Assembly (NCBI GenBank): GCA_003527225.1
Contig: DPXQ01000042.1
Span: forward strand, 1 to 35,490
DNA: 35,490 nt
Source of the DNA: Rhizobium sp.
Lineage (GTDB): Bacteria; Pseudomonadota; Alphaproteobacteria; Rhizobiales; Rhizobiaceae
Direction: 5' to 3'
The notes beneath the pieces were generated by a model, which saw nothing but the letters and a program-made list of their open reading frames with translations, was not told the DNA's origin and ran no database searches. Every line of letters starts with the position of its first letter. Position 1 is the stretch's first letter. The position numbers and the translations under genes are program-made. Positions 27,401 through 35,490 of this stretch are shown in pieces.

Positions 27401-28480
27401 GTGGCGAAGCTTCCTGTCGAGAAAATGCGCGAACTCGAACGCCGTTTCGGCGAGATCGAGGCACGCATGTCGGCTGGGCCGGCCGCGGATGTCTATGTGA
27501 AGCTTGCATCGGAATATGCGGAATTGCAGCCGGTGGTGCGCAAGATTCGGGAGTATGAAGGGGCGCTCGCCGAGATTTCCGGGTTGAAGGCGATGCTCGC
27601 TGACAAAACAACCGATCGCGACATGCGCGATCTTGCCGAAATGGAACTGCCTGATGTCGAAGAACGCATTCAGGCGCTCGAGAAAGACATGCAGATCCTG
27701 CTGCTTCCGAAGGATGCGGCCGATGAAAAGAGCGCGATCCTTGAAATCCGGGCCGGCACAGGTGGTTCGGAGGCGGCTCTTTTCGCAGGCGATCTGTTCC
27801 GCATGTATGAGCGCTTTGCCGCTTCCAAGGGCTGGAAGGTGGAAGTGCTTTCGGCAAGTGAGGGCGAGGCTGGCGGCTACAAGGAAATTATCGCGACAAT
27901 CACCGGGAGAGGCGTCTTCTCGAAACTGAAATTCGAATCGGGCGTACACCGGGTACAGCGGGTGCCGGAGACGGAAGCAAGCGGACGCATTCACACATCC
28001 GCCGCCACCGTCGCGGTACTGCCTGAAGCGGAAGAAATCGATATCGAGATTCGCCCGGAAGATATCCGTATCGACACCATGCGTTCGTCGGGGGCGGGTG
28101 GCCAGCATGTGAATACGACGGATTCTGCTGTGCGCATCACCCATTTGCCGACCGGGATCGTGGTCACAAGTTCGGAGAAATCTCAGCACCAGAACCGGGC
28201 CAAGGCCATGCAGGTTCTGCGCTCGCGGCTTTTCGACATGGAGAGGCAGCGCTCGGAAAGCGAGCGCTCGGCCGACCGAAAGAGCCAGGTTGGTTCAGGT
28301 GATCGCTCCGAGCGGATCCGAACTTATAACTTCCCGCAGGGCCGCGTGACCGATCACCGCATCAACCTCACGCTCTACAAGCTCGACCGGATGATGGTGG
28401 GTGAGATCGATGAACTGGTCGATGCACTTATTGCCGACTATCAGGCCGGTCAACTCGCCCAACTTGGCGAGCAGATATGA
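27401..28480 (+). CDS. prfA: Peptide chain release factor 1
   Basis: RF1 reads UAA and UAG and triggers release of the finished peptide. The 359-residue protein has the stop-codon-reading P-x-T motif in [20 protein letters not shown] (Pro-Glu-Thr) and the catalytic GGQ at 233-235, in [20 protein letters not shown]. With GTG at 27401 as residue 1 the GGQ glutamine is 235, as in E. coli RF1; the product then begins [15 protein letters not shown], which fits the family. An ATG three bases earlier is the alternative. The prmC start overlaps the stop (ATGA). Confidence 0.97.
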   Translation: MAKLPVEKMRELERRFGEIEARMSAGPAADVYVKLASEYAELQPVVRKIREYEGALAEISGLKAMLADKTTDRDMRDLAEMELPDVEERIQALEKDMQILLLPKDAADEKSAILEIRAGTGGSEAALFAGDLFRMYERFAASKGWKVEVLSASEGEAGGYKEIIATITGRGVFSKLKFESGVHRVQRVPETEASGRIHTSAATVAVLPEAEEIDIEIRPEDIRIDTMRSSGAGGQHVNTTDSAVRITHLPTGIVVTSSEKSQHQNRAKAMQVLRSRLFDMERQRSESERSADRKSQVGSGDRSERIRTYNFPQGRVTDHRINLTLYKLDRMMVGEIDELVDALIADYQAGQLAQLGEQI

Positions 28481-29355
28481 CGAATCAGGCGGAGACGGTC
28501 TCGGGCCTGACCGCACAAGCGAAACGGCGATTTGCCGAGGCTGGGCTTTCTACCCCCTCGACGGACGCCCGTATACTGATTTCAGGACTGCTTGGCCTCT
28601 CGCTGTCCCAGGTCATTGTTCGCGGCTCCGACACGGTGCCGCCGAAAGAATGCGTGCAGATCCGCGAGGCGATCGAGCGCAGGGTACGGCGCGAGCCGGT
28701 TTACCGCATCCTAGGTCATCGCGAATTCTATGGCCTGGACCTTCAGCTTTCTCCGGCGACCCTTGAGCCACGCCCCGATACCGAAATCTTGGTCGATCAC
28801 GTGCTGCCGCATCTCAGGCGCATCGTTGCGGAAAACGGGCGTGCCCGCGTTCTCGATCTCGGGACCGGGACAGGCGCAATCGCGCTGGCGCTCCTCAAGG
28901 AATGCCCACAAGCGGTTGCCGTTGGCAGCGACATATCACAGGATGCCCTTTCAATTGCCAGACGCAATGCCGACCTGAACGGCGTGGCCGATCGGTTCGA
29001 AACCGTGCAGAGCGCATGGTTCGAAAGTGTGAATGGCCTATTCGACATCATCGTGTCAAACCCGCCCTATATACCGACTGCAGCGGTGGCCGATCTGGAG
29101 CCGGAAGTCCGGAACTATGATCCGGCGGCGGCGCTTGATGGAGGCGAGGATGGCCTTGATGCCTATCGGGCCATAGCAGAAAAGGTGGGCGATTTTGTTC
29201 GGCCTGGAGGCATTGTCGCAGTCGAGATCGGCCATGACCAAAAAGACGCCGTTTCCTATGTTTTTGAAAAAGCTGGATTTTTGCATGATGAAGCCTTTCG
29301 TGACTACGGGGGTAACGACCGCGTGCTGTTGTTTGCTCAGGCTCTTCCAGGCTAG
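28477..29355 (+). CDS. prmC: Release factor glutamine methyltransferase PrmC
   Basis: PrmC methylates the GGQ glutamine of RF1 and RF2 with SAM, raising release efficiency. The 292-residue protein has the N-terminal helical domain that holds the release factor, [20 protein letters not shown], the SAM loop [16 protein letters not shown], and the substrate-binding NPPY at 195-198 (SNPPYIP). Its ATG overlaps the prfA stop, so substrate and modifier are coupled in translation. The 328-bp gap after it separates it from the DUF4167 gene. Confidence 0.97.
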   Translation: MTNQAETVSGLTAQAKRRFAEAGLSTPSTDARILISGLLGLSLSQVIVRGSDTVPPKECVQIREAIERRVRREPVYRILGHREFYGLDLQLSPATLEPRPDTEILVDHVLPHLRRIVAENGRARVLDLGTGTGAIALALLKECPQAVAVGSDISQDALSIARRNADLNGVADRFETVQSAWFESVNGLFDIIVSNPPYIPTAAVADLEPEVRNYDPAAALDGGEDGLDAYRAIAEKVGDFVRPGGIVAVEIGHDQKDAVSYVFEKAGFLHDEAFRDYGGNDRVLLFAQALPG

Positions 29356-29683
29356 ATTTGCTGCGCTTGCTCACGATATTTTTTCTTTTCGAAGAAAAGG
29401 CTTGGATTTCCGGATGAAGCGGGCTAGTTTGCGGGCACGCAACGGGCAGCGGGGAATGAACATAGATTCGTTCGGGTCTGGGTCGGCTTCGGTAACGGCT
29501 CCTTTTTTGGAGATTCGCGGGGCAAGCAAATCCTGATGCGTGATCAGTTAATTTGACTTTCACCAGCGGCAGAATGAAGCAATGGCGCAGTATGCCCGCG
29601 GCACGCGGAGCCTTGATCCGGTCCAACCCGATCCGGCAGCGTAGCCTATTATCAGCAATCAAGAGAATTCAGGTGAATAATCG
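29356..29683. other. Gene-free region between prmC and the DUF4167 gene
   Basis: No convincing protein gene is visible on either strand. A 40-codon frame from 29414 lacks a ribosome site and looks like chance. The region holds a weak AT-rich hairpin early on (CTTTTC/GAAAAG, about 29381-29398), CTGAT/ATCAG around 29533-29547, a -35-like TTGACT at 29553, and a GC hairpin CCGCG-GCA-CGCGG at 29596-29608. It most likely carries the promoter and 5' leader of the DUF4167 gene. There is no T-tailed terminator for prmC. Confidence 0.5.
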
Positions 29684-30313
29684 ATGAGGCCAGGACAGCA
29701 GAATAAGCGTGGTCGCGGGCGTAATGGCGGCGGCGGCAGCGGCGGGGGCGGAAACTTCAACCGCAAGGGCGCCAACCCGCTAACCCGGACCTATGACAGC
29801 TCCGGCCCCGATGTGAAGATCCGTGGTACGGCCCAACATATCGCGGAGAAATATGCGACGCTTGCTCGAGACGCGCAGAGTAGCGGCGACCGGGTCATGG
29901 CTGAGAACTACCTCCAGCATGCCGAACACTATAACCGAATCATCGCCGCCGCACAGGCTCAGATGCAGGAGCGTTTCCAGCGTGAGGATCGCAGCGAGTT
30001 CTCGGACCGAGACAGCGACGATATGGACTCGATGGACGACACGGTCAACACAACTCCCCAGCCGGTGGAAATCGCCGGAAGCGGGCCGCAGCCGGTTATC
30101 GAGGGCACGCCTGTGGAAGTAAGCGCAGCTGACGATACGCCGGATGCGCCTGCCGAACGGCCGCAATCGCGTCGCCGGAATTCCTCTCCGCGCCCGCGCC
30201 GCCAGCCTCGTCATACCAATGGCTCTGGTGAGCAGGATGGAGGCGATGACGCTTCGGCGGGGCCTTCCGAGACGGTGGAAAAGCCGGAACTGGCCGCTGC
30301 CGCTTCCGAATGA
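29684..30313 (+). CDS. DUF4167 domain protein, RNA-binding-like low-complexity
   Basis: A 209-residue protein of a family confined mainly to alphaproteobacteria. The N-terminus is basic and glycine-rich (MRPGQQNKRGRGRNGGGGSG, then more Gly), like RGG-type nucleic-acid binders. The conserved DUF4167 core (about 30-105) reads RTYDSSGPDVKIRGTAQHIA and SGDRVMAENYLQHAEHYNRI. The tail is acidic, then basic (SRRRNSSPRPRRQPRH), and probably disordered. AGGTGA lies seven bases before the ATG. RNA binding is my inference from composition; the function is not known. A strong terminator ends the transcript 37 bases after the stop. Confidence 0.92.
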   Translation: MRPGQQNKRGRGRNGGGGSGGGGNFNRKGANPLTRTYDSSGPDVKIRGTAQHIAEKYATLARDAQSSGDRVMAENYLQHAEHYNRIIAAAQAQMQERFQREDRSEFSDRDSDDMDSMDDTVNTTPQPVEIAGSGPQPVIEGTPVEVSAADDTPDAPAERPQSRRRNSSPRPRRQPRHTNGSGEQDGGDDASAGPSETVEKPELAAAASE

Positions 30314-30350
30314 TCGCGGGCGCTCGTGGCTCTCGACGGCGAGTGATGCA

Positions 30351-30377
30351 AACTCCGGCCCTTGGCCGGAGTTTTTT
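30351..30377 (+). terminator. Strong rho-independent terminator after DUF4167
   Basis: AACTCCGGCC and GGCCGGAGTT form a perfect 10-bp stem with a 3-base loop, followed by TTTTTT. This is the clearest terminator in the window and separates the lysC-DUF4167 run from clpB. Confidence 0.95.
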
Positions 30378-30390
30378 CGTTTAAGTGCCT

Positions 30391-30419
30391 CTTTAAACGC
30401 AAAAATCTGCGCACCATAT
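30391..30419 (+). promoter_or_regulatory. clpB: Candidate RpoH (sigma-32) promoter of clpB
   Basis: CTTTAAA, 14 bases, CACCATAT: each element differs by one base from the heat-shock consensus CTTGAAA and CCCCATNT, and the spacing fits. It sits just after the terminator and would start a transcript near 30426, giving a leader of about 100 bases. Confidence 0.55.
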
Positions 30420-30430
30420 CTCGCTAAGCA

Positions 30431-30444
30431 GGACGGAAACGTCC
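30431..30444 (+). other. GAAA-tetraloop hairpin in the clpB leader
   Basis: GGACG-GAAA-CGTCC forms a 5-bp stem capped by a GNRA tetraloop near the predicted 5' end. Further down CCGCC/GGCGG and TGCC/GGCA could fold between 30480 and 30512, just before the ribosome site. That site (TTGGAG) is not obviously hidden, so an RNA thermometer is not supported. Confidence 0.4.
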
Positions 30445-30526
30445 AAGGGGCTCGCCTGATGAGGGGGCCTTGTCCTTAACCGCCGCGCTGTGCCGATAAG
30501 GGCAGGGCGGCTATTGGAGATAGGCG

Positions 30527-33130
30527 ATGAACATCGAAAAATATTCCGAGCGCGTTCGCGGCTTCCTGCAATCGGCCCAGACCCATGCGCTCTCCGAAGG
30601 CCATCAGCAATTTACACCGGAACATGTCCTCAAGGTCCTTCTGGACGACGATCAGGGTATGGCAGCGTCGCTGATCACACGTGCAGGGGGGGACCCCAAG
30701 GAAGCGCGGCTTGCCAACGACCTGGCATTGTCGAAGCTTCCGAAGGTTTCGGGCGGAAGCGGTCAAGTCTATCTGTCTCAGCCTTTGGCAAAGGTTTTTT
30801 CCACGGCCGAAGAGGCTGCAAAGAAGGCCGGTGACAGCTTCGTTACCGTTGAGCGGCTGCTGCTCGCGCTGGCGATCGAGAGTTCCGCATCCACCTCGGC
30901 AAGCCTGAAGAAGGCGGGTCTGACGGCAAACGCCCTTAATCAGGTCATCAACGACATCCGCAAGGGCCGTACCGCCGATAGCGCCAACGCCGAACAGGGC
31001 TTCGACGCACTGAAGAAATATGCGCGCGACCTGACGGAAGAAGCCCGTGAGGGCAAGCTTGATCCCGTTATCGGACGTGACGACGAGATCCGTAGGACGA
31101 TCCAGGTCCTCTCGCGGCGCACGAAGAACAATCCGGTTCTGATTGGCGAGCCCGGTGTCGGCAAGACTGCGATTGCCGAGGGTTTGGCGCTACGTATCGT
31201 GAACGGCGACGTTCCGGAGAGCCTGAAAGACAAGAGACTTATGGCGCTCGATATGGGCTCGCTTATTGCCGGCGCGAAATACCGCGGCGAGTTCGAGGAG
31301 CGGCTGAAGGCAGTGCTCAACGAAGTACAGTCGGAGAGCGGCCAGATCATTCTGTTCATCGATGAAATGCACACCCTTGTCGGCGCCGGCAAGGCGGATG
31401 GCGCCATGGATGCCTCCAATCTCCTCAAGCCGGCTCTGGCCCGGGGCGAATTGCATTGCGTCGGCGCAACCACGCTTGACGAATACCGCAAGCATGTGGA
31501 GAAGGACGCGGCTCTCGCCCGGCGCTTCCAGCCGGTCATGGTCGACGAGCCGACGGTCGAGGACACGATCTCGATTCTTCGCGGCCTGAAGGAAAAATAC
31601 GAACAGCACCACAAGGTCCGCATCTCGGATTCGGCGATCGTGGCGGCCGCGACACTTTCCAACCGCTATATCACCGACCGCTTCCTGCCGGACAAGGCAA
31701 TCGACCTGATGGACGAGGCCGCTTCGCGTCTTCGGATGCAGGTGGATTCCAAGCCCGAGGAACTGGACGAACTCGACCGGCGGATCATCCAGCTAAAGAT
31801 CGAGCGAGAGGCACTGAAAAAGGAAACCGACGCTTCTTCCGCCGACCGGCTGAAGCGCCTCGAGACCGAACTCTCTGCCCTCGAGGAAGAGGCCAACGCG
31901 CTGACGGCGCGCTGGCAGGCGGAAAAGAGCAAGCTCGGGCTCGCCGCCGACCTCAAAGGTCAACTCGACGAAGCACGCAATGAACTGGCGATCGCGCAAC
32001 GAAAGGGTGAATTCCAGCGTGCGGGCGAACTTGCCTATGGCATTATCCCGAAGCTCGGGAAAGAGCTGGAGACCGCCGAAGCGCAGGATGGCAACGCGCG
32101 TGAATCCATGGTGCAGGAGGTGGTAACCCCTGACAATATCGCGCATATCGTGTCGCGCTGGACAGGTATTCCGGTCGACAAGATGCTGGAAGGCGAACGC
32201 GACAAGCTGCTGCGCATGGAGGACGAGCTGGCGAAATCGGTGGTCGGGCAGGGCGATGCCGTGCAGGCGGTTTCCCGGGCCGTGCGCCGAGCGCGTGCCG
32301 GGCTGCAAGACCCGAACCGGCCTATCGGCTCGTTCATCTTCCTCGGGCCGACCGGCGTCGGCAAGACGGAGCTTACGAAGTCGCTTGCCCGCTTTCTCTT
32401 CGACGATGAGACGGCGATCCAACGTATGGACATGTCGGAATACATGGAGAAGCACTCGGTTGCCCGGCTTATCGGAGCGCCTCCCGGTTATGTCGGCTAC
32501 GAAGAGGGCGGGGCGCTGACGGAGTCGGTTCGCCGCAAACCCTACCAGGTTGTACTGTTCGACGAGATTGAAAAGGCCCACCCGGACGTCTTCAACGTGC
32601 TCCTGCAGGTGCTCGACGACGGGCGTCTCACGGACGGACAGGGCCGGACTGTGGACTTCAAGAACACGATCATCATCATGACTTCGAATCTGGGTGCGGA
32701 ATATCTGACCGCCCTTGGCGAGAACGAGGACAGCGACAGCGTGCGCGATCAGGTCATGAATGTCGTTAAGGCATCGTTCCGCCCGGAGTTCCTGAACCGT
32801 ATCGACGAGATCATTCTGTTCCACCGCTTGCGCCGTGAGGAGATGGGCTCGATTGTCGACATCCAGATGCATCGGCTTGTCGCACTTCTGGCTGAACGCA
32901 AGATCACCATCAAGCTCGGCGACGACGCGCGGGCCTGGCTTGCCGACAAGGGTTACGATCCGATCTATGGTGCTCGTCCCTTGAAGCGGGTGATCCAGAA
33001 ATACCTTCAGGATCCTATGGCCGAACGGATCCTTTCAGGAAGCATTCCAGACAGTTCGATCGTTACAGTATCGGCCGGTTCCGACCGTCTTCTGTTCTCC
33101 GTCAAGCCGGCGATAGAAGAGGCAGCCTGA
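30527..33130 (+). CDS. clpB: ATP-dependent disaggregase ClpB
   Basis: A hexameric AAA+ machine that, with DnaK, pulls proteins out of aggregates after heat stress. The 867-residue protein has the N-terminal double-Clp domain (about 1-145), first AAA+ ring with Walker A GEPGVGKT (207-214) and Walker [14 protein letters not shown], the long coiled-coil middle domain (about 400-530, [20 protein letters not shown]), and the second AAA+ ring with GPTGVGKT (607-614), [14 protein letters not shown] and [10 protein letters not shown]. The middle domain and the lack of a ClpP-binding IGF loop mark it as ClpB rather than ClpA. GGAG lies eight bases upstream. A candidate RpoH promoter and structured leader precede it. 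Confidence 0.98.
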   Translation: MNIEKYSERVRGFLQSAQTHALSEGHQQFTPEHVLKVLLDDDQGMAASLITRAGGDPKEARLANDLALSKLPKVSGGSGQVYLSQPLAKVFSTAEEAAKKAGDSFVTVERLLLALAIESSASTSASLKKAGLTANALNQVINDIRKGRTADSANAEQGFDALKKYARDLTEEAREGKLDPVIGRDDEIRRTIQVLSRRTKNNPVLIGEPGVGKTAIAEGLALRIVNGDVPESLKDKRLMALDMGSLIAGAKYRGEFEERLKAVLNEVQSESGQIILFIDEMHTLVGAGKADGAMDASNLLKPALARGELHCVGATTLDEYRKHVEKDAALARRFQPVMVDEPTVEDTISILRGLKEKYEQHHKVRISDSAIVAAATLSNRYITDRFLPDKAIDLMDEAASRLRMQVDSKPEELDELDRRIIQLKIEREALKKETDASSADRLKRLETELSALEEEANALTARWQAEKSKLGLAADLKGQLDEARNELAIAQRKGEFQRAGELAYGIIPKLGKELETAEAQDGNARESMVQEVVTPDNIAHIVSRWTGIPVDKMLEGERDKLLRMEDELAKSVVGQGDAVQAVSRAVRRARAGLQDPNRPIGSFIFLGPTGVGKTELTKSLARFLFDDETAIQRMDMSEYMEKHSVARLIGAPPGYVGYEEGGALTESVRRKPYQVVLFDEIEKAHPDVFNVLLQVLDDGRLTDGQGRTVDFKNTIIIMTSNLGAEYLTALGENEDSDSVRDQVMNVVKASFRPEFLNRIDEIILFHRLRREEMGSIVDIQMHRLVALLAERKITIKLGDDARAWLADKGYDPIYGARPLKRVIQKYLQDPMAERILSGSIPDSSIVTVSAGSDRLLFSVKPAIEEAA

Positions 33131-33158
33131 GGCAGGTCGCCATTACTACGAAAAACGG

Positions 33159-33181
33159 AATGGCGGCCATTGGCCGCCATT
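33159..33181. terminator. Bidirectional terminator between clpB and the M23 gene
   Basis: AATGGCGGCC and GGCCGCCATT form a perfect 10-bp stem with a 3-base loop. On the plus strand the stem runs into TTTTCCC; on the minus strand it is followed by CCGTTTTTCG. It can serve both convergent genes. Confidence 0.85.
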
Positions 33182-33215
33182 TTCCCATCTGGGCGCATCA
33201 TATGACGTGGCCCAG

Positions 33216-35183
33216 TCAGCGGCTTGCGAGCTGTTTTGCCTTGTCGTTGTTGCCGAGCAGGGTGTCGATCCGCTCGCGTTCAGCCTCGAAACGGGCCAGC
33301 GCATCACCATCGAGGGATTTACCGCCGGGCAGGCGGACCCTCAGAGGATCGACCTTGGTGCCATTGACGATGAGCTCGTAGTGAAGGTGGGGTCCCGTAG
33401 ATAGCCCTGTATTTCCGACCCATCCGATGACCTGGCCTTGCCGCACCTTCGCGCCCGGCTTGATGCCCTTGGCAATCGCACTCTGGTGATTGTAGGAGGT
33501 GACGTAGCCGTTGGCGTGGCGGATCAGGGTCTGATTGCCGTAGCCGCCGGAATCCCAGCCGGCCTTCTCGACTGTGCCATTGCCGGACGCGATGATCGGC
33601 GTCCCACGGGGTGCTGCCCAGTCTGCACCCGTATGCATTCGTGAATAGCCGAGGATCGGGTGGCGCCGCATTCCAAATCCGGACTTGAAGATGCCGTTCG
33701 GCACTGGATTGCGCAAAAGAAATTGGCGGATGCTTTTGCCGCTTTCGTCGAAGTAGTCGATTGAATTGTCTGACGGCTCCTGGAAGCGGTAGAAATTGGT
33801 GACGCTATCGCCGAAATGAGCGCTGACATAGAGCAGCTCTGAATCTTCCGTCGCGCGGCCGGTCTCGTCGGCAACGGAGAAAAAGGCTTCCAGGGTATCG
33901 GTTGGCTTCAACTGTGCCTGGAAGTCGACGTTGCTTGCCAGGAGCTTGATGATCAGGGAGGTCATTTCCTGGCTCATGCCATAGGAGAGTGCCGCACGGT
34001 AAATGCCATCATAGACGCGGGGTAGATCGCGCGCGGCCGGAACGGGCATGGCCCGGTCGTCAAAGGCGGTAACGACCGCATCCAGCATCGGCGGCTCACT
34101 GCCGACGACGAGATGCCCGGTGTCATTGAGTGCAAGAGTCACCATATGGTTCGATTGCCGGTAGAGACTCACCCGGACGATGTGGGCCTCCTCGCCCTTC
34201 TGGATCACGCCAATCCGGAGGACGTCACCTTCTGCAAGTTCGCTCGAATCCAGTTGCGGCGCCAAATAGCGTGACACGTCCTCCGCTTCGGCCTTGGCGT
34301 AGCCGGAGGCGGCCATCACCGCTTCGATCTTCTGGGCACGCCGGACCGGAATGATGTCGTCGGCATATTCCGGCGTCTCGGGTGTCAGAGGTTCCGGTGA
34401 TGATACTGTCATGTTCTGCTCGACGATCCGGGCGGCGAGGCCGACCGTAATGTCGACGTCTCCACCGTCTGCCGCAAAGCGCCGCGGGTCGATATAGTAG
34501 AGAGCTGCGATCTGGCTGTTGCCGTCCGTCAGCACCGAGCCGTTGGAGCGGACGGCCTCCTCCACTTCGTCGAACGACATCTCGCCGGCATAGGGATGGA
34601 CGTTGCCTTCAACCGGAAAGGCGACCGTCTTCAGGCTGACTTCGGATTCCACGTCCGAACCATAGAGGTTCCCTGTCCGGTTTGCCGGCGGTACGGCCCT
34701 CTCGTTCGCCGAGAATATCGCCAGAGGATCGAAATTCGGATAATCCTCCTGAACCGTGTAGTTGGCGGCAAGGTTCATCTTTACGTGGACGAAAGGTTGC
34801 CGGCGCACCACTTCGCGCTCTCCGTCGTGAATGACGGTCGGCACCTCCAGTATCGCCTTATCGGCGGGTCTTGACGCGATGTTCGGGCCGAACAGCCGCG
34901 ATCCTCGCTTTGCGGTTTCCTGGTCAAGTGCTGCAATCGTATTTGAACCGGTCAGAGCATAGGCTTCGGCCGGGATGGCCAATTGCGGCTGCCCGTCGAG
35001 GGCGGCGAAAAGGGCAACGCCCATCAGGATGCACGAGGTTATACCGGTCAGGAATGTTCCCGACAGCCAACGCAACGATATCTCACGTCTGTCCGGCGCC
35101 CGGTGCCCGTCGGCGAGAATGGGCGGCTCGCTTCCAAGGGATCGCAGCATCATGCGGTCCATCGTCATGCGATTGGCGTCCAT
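33216..35183 (-). CDS. Membrane-anchored M23 family peptidoglycan endopeptidase
   Basis: A 655-residue LytM/M23 metallopeptidase expected to cut peptide cross-links in the cell wall. It has a short cytoplasmic head, one membrane helix (about 38-64), a long periplasmic region (about 65-490), and a C-terminal peptidase domain with the zinc ligands His517 and Asp521 in MHTGADW and the motif HLHYE (His599, His601), all intact. GYGNQTLIRHANGYVTSYNH and GQVIGWVGNTGLSTGPHLHY are typical M23 stretches. The central part should regulate or localise the enzyme. Several ATGs lie close together at the start; I use the first. A perfect inverted repeat lies 51 bases upstream (35235-35256). Confidence 0.92.
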   Translation of the reverse strand: MDANRMTMDRMMLRSLGSEPPILADGHRAPDRREISLRWLSGTFLTGITSCILMGVALFAALDGQPQLAIPAEAYALTGSNTIAALDQETAKRGSRLFGPNIASRPADKAILEVPTVIHDGEREVVRRQPFVHVKMNLAANYTVQEDYPNFDPLAIFSANERAVPPANRTGNLYGSDVESEVSLKTVAFPVEGNVHPYAGEMSFDEVEEAVRSNGSVLTDGNSQIAALYYIDPRRFAADGGDVDITVGLAARIVEQNMTVSSPEPLTPETPEYADDIIPVRRAQKIEAVMAASGYAKAEAEDVSRYLAPQLDSSELAEGDVLRIGVIQKGEEAHIVRVSLYRQSNHMVTLALNDTGHLVVGSEPPMLDAVVTAFDDRAMPVPAARDLPRVYDGIYRAALSYGMSQEMTSLIIKLLASNVDFQAQLKPTDTLEAFFSVADETGRATEDSELLYVSAHFGDSVTNFYRFQEPSDNSIDYFDESGKSIRQFLLRNPVPNGIFKSGFGMRRHPILGYSRMHTGADWAAPRGTPIIASGNGTVEKAGWDSGGYGNQTLIRHANGYVTSYNHQSAIAKGIKPGAKVRQGQVIGWVGNTGLSTGPHLHYELIVNGTKVDPLRVRLPGGKSLDGDALARFEAERERIDTLLGNNDKAKQLASR

Positions 35184-35490
35184 TTCATCAAGAGCCTGCT
35201 CCGTTCAAGATTTCAAGCGAGGAAACATCTGCACATTTGACCGATGCTCGTCAAATCCCGAGAGCCAACCTGGCACGGCCCTTACGCCCCCGAATTCGAA
35301 CCCTTAAGATCATTGGAATGTGAATTTCTCGGGGCAGGATGGCGGTTGCGTCCTTTCAAGCGCAGGTTTGCCACAGAAAAGCAAGAAATAGCGACGCGCA
35401 CTCAGCGCCCATTCTCCCTTTACATCCTTGCCTCGCTCGCTTTCCGTCCTATAGGCAGCCAAGTGAGCGCATAATCCAGTGATTGAAACG
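35184..35490. other. Region upstream of the M23 gene, to the window edge
   Basis: No convincing gene is visible. A 76-codon plus-strand frame (35244-35474) has no family resemblance or ribosome site. The stretch holds the inverted repeat at 35235-35256 and presumably the M23 promoter. A TTCGAAT seen on the minus strand near 35290 lacks paired T-arm flanks, so it is not a tRNA. Confidence 0.5.
35235..35256. promoter_or_regulatory. Inverted repeat, candidate operator of the M23 gene
   Basis: ATTTGAC, eight bases, GTCAAAT: perfect 7-bp arms with the spacing of a dimeric regulator site. Each arm carries TTGAC, so it overlaps possible -35 boxes in both directions. The regulator is unknown. Confidence 0.5.

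Noticed and set aside
29414..29536. Possible 40-codon gene in the prmC-DUF4167 gap
   Set aside because: No clear Shine-Dalgarno sequence and no protein-like features; the frame also runs open from inside prmC.
29048..29662. 204-codon minus-strand frame over the end of prmC and the following gap
   Set aside because: Its larger part mirrors prmC, the product is Arg/Pro/His-rich, and there is no ribosome site.
35285..35300. TTCGAAT on the minus strand, resembling a tRNA T-loop
   Set aside because: The flanking bases do not pair as a T stem, and no acceptor or anticodon arm can be built around it.

Overview
This is high-GC, gene-dense chromosomal DNA from an alphaproteobacterium, most likely a member of the Rhizobiaceae. 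The evidence is gene content and order: secA divergent from a parvulin isomerase followed by argJ; lysC-ptsP-prfA-prmC followed by a DUF4167 gene and clpB; the NDUFAF5-type methyltransferase; and the lpiA-acvB pair known from Rhizobium and Agrobacterium. I could run no searches. Family names rest on motifs I can read and on memory of the families.

Layout. (1) 1-5070: the 5' part of an unrecognised gene leaving the left edge (-), an acyl-CoA/AMP ligase (+), then a minus-strand pair, an O-antigen-type flippase and a CelD-like GNAT acyltransferase. (2) 5071-11395: secA (-) divergent from a secreted parvulin isomerase, argJ, a GNAT protein and a Nudix hydrolase (+). (3) 11493-12027: a small one-helix membrane protein and an isolated Flp pilin. 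(4) 12028-16787: a BioC/NDUFAF5-type methyltransferase (-) divergent from comF, grxC, a Nit-type amidase and a DUF1178 gene (+), converging on ubiG-DUF924 (-). (5) 17014-23453: a secreted SH3 protein (+) facing a minus-strand run, lpiA-acvB then tetR-AHSA1-VOC. (6) 23747-33130: lysC, ptsP, prfA, prmC, DUF4167 and clpB (+). (7) 33216-35490: a membrane-anchored M23 peptidase (-) and its upstream region.

How the genes work together. Most are core functions: protein export and periplasmic folding (secA, parvulin), arginine and aspartate-family amino acids (argJ, lysC), translation termination (prfA with its methylase prmC), PTS-Ntr signalling (ptsP), ubiquinone synthesis (ubiG), disaggregation (clpB) and wall hydrolysis (M23). 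lpiA makes lysyl-phosphatidylglycerol and acvB is expected to hydrolyse it, so that pair sets the charge of the membrane surface. Six gene pairs overlap by four bases (10982, 14930, 16023, 18698, 20841, 28477), which suggests translational coupling.

I see no CRISPR array, insertion sequence, tRNA, rRNA or clear prophage, and nothing that amounts to a demonstrated new system. The points most worth a second look are an apparent internal duplication in AcvB with the nucleophile lost from its first copy, the block between ubiG and lysC, a near-perfect operator before tetR, an inverted repeat before the M23 gene, a candidate RpoH promoter with a structured leader before clpB, and the orphan pilin unit with a CtrA-like site.
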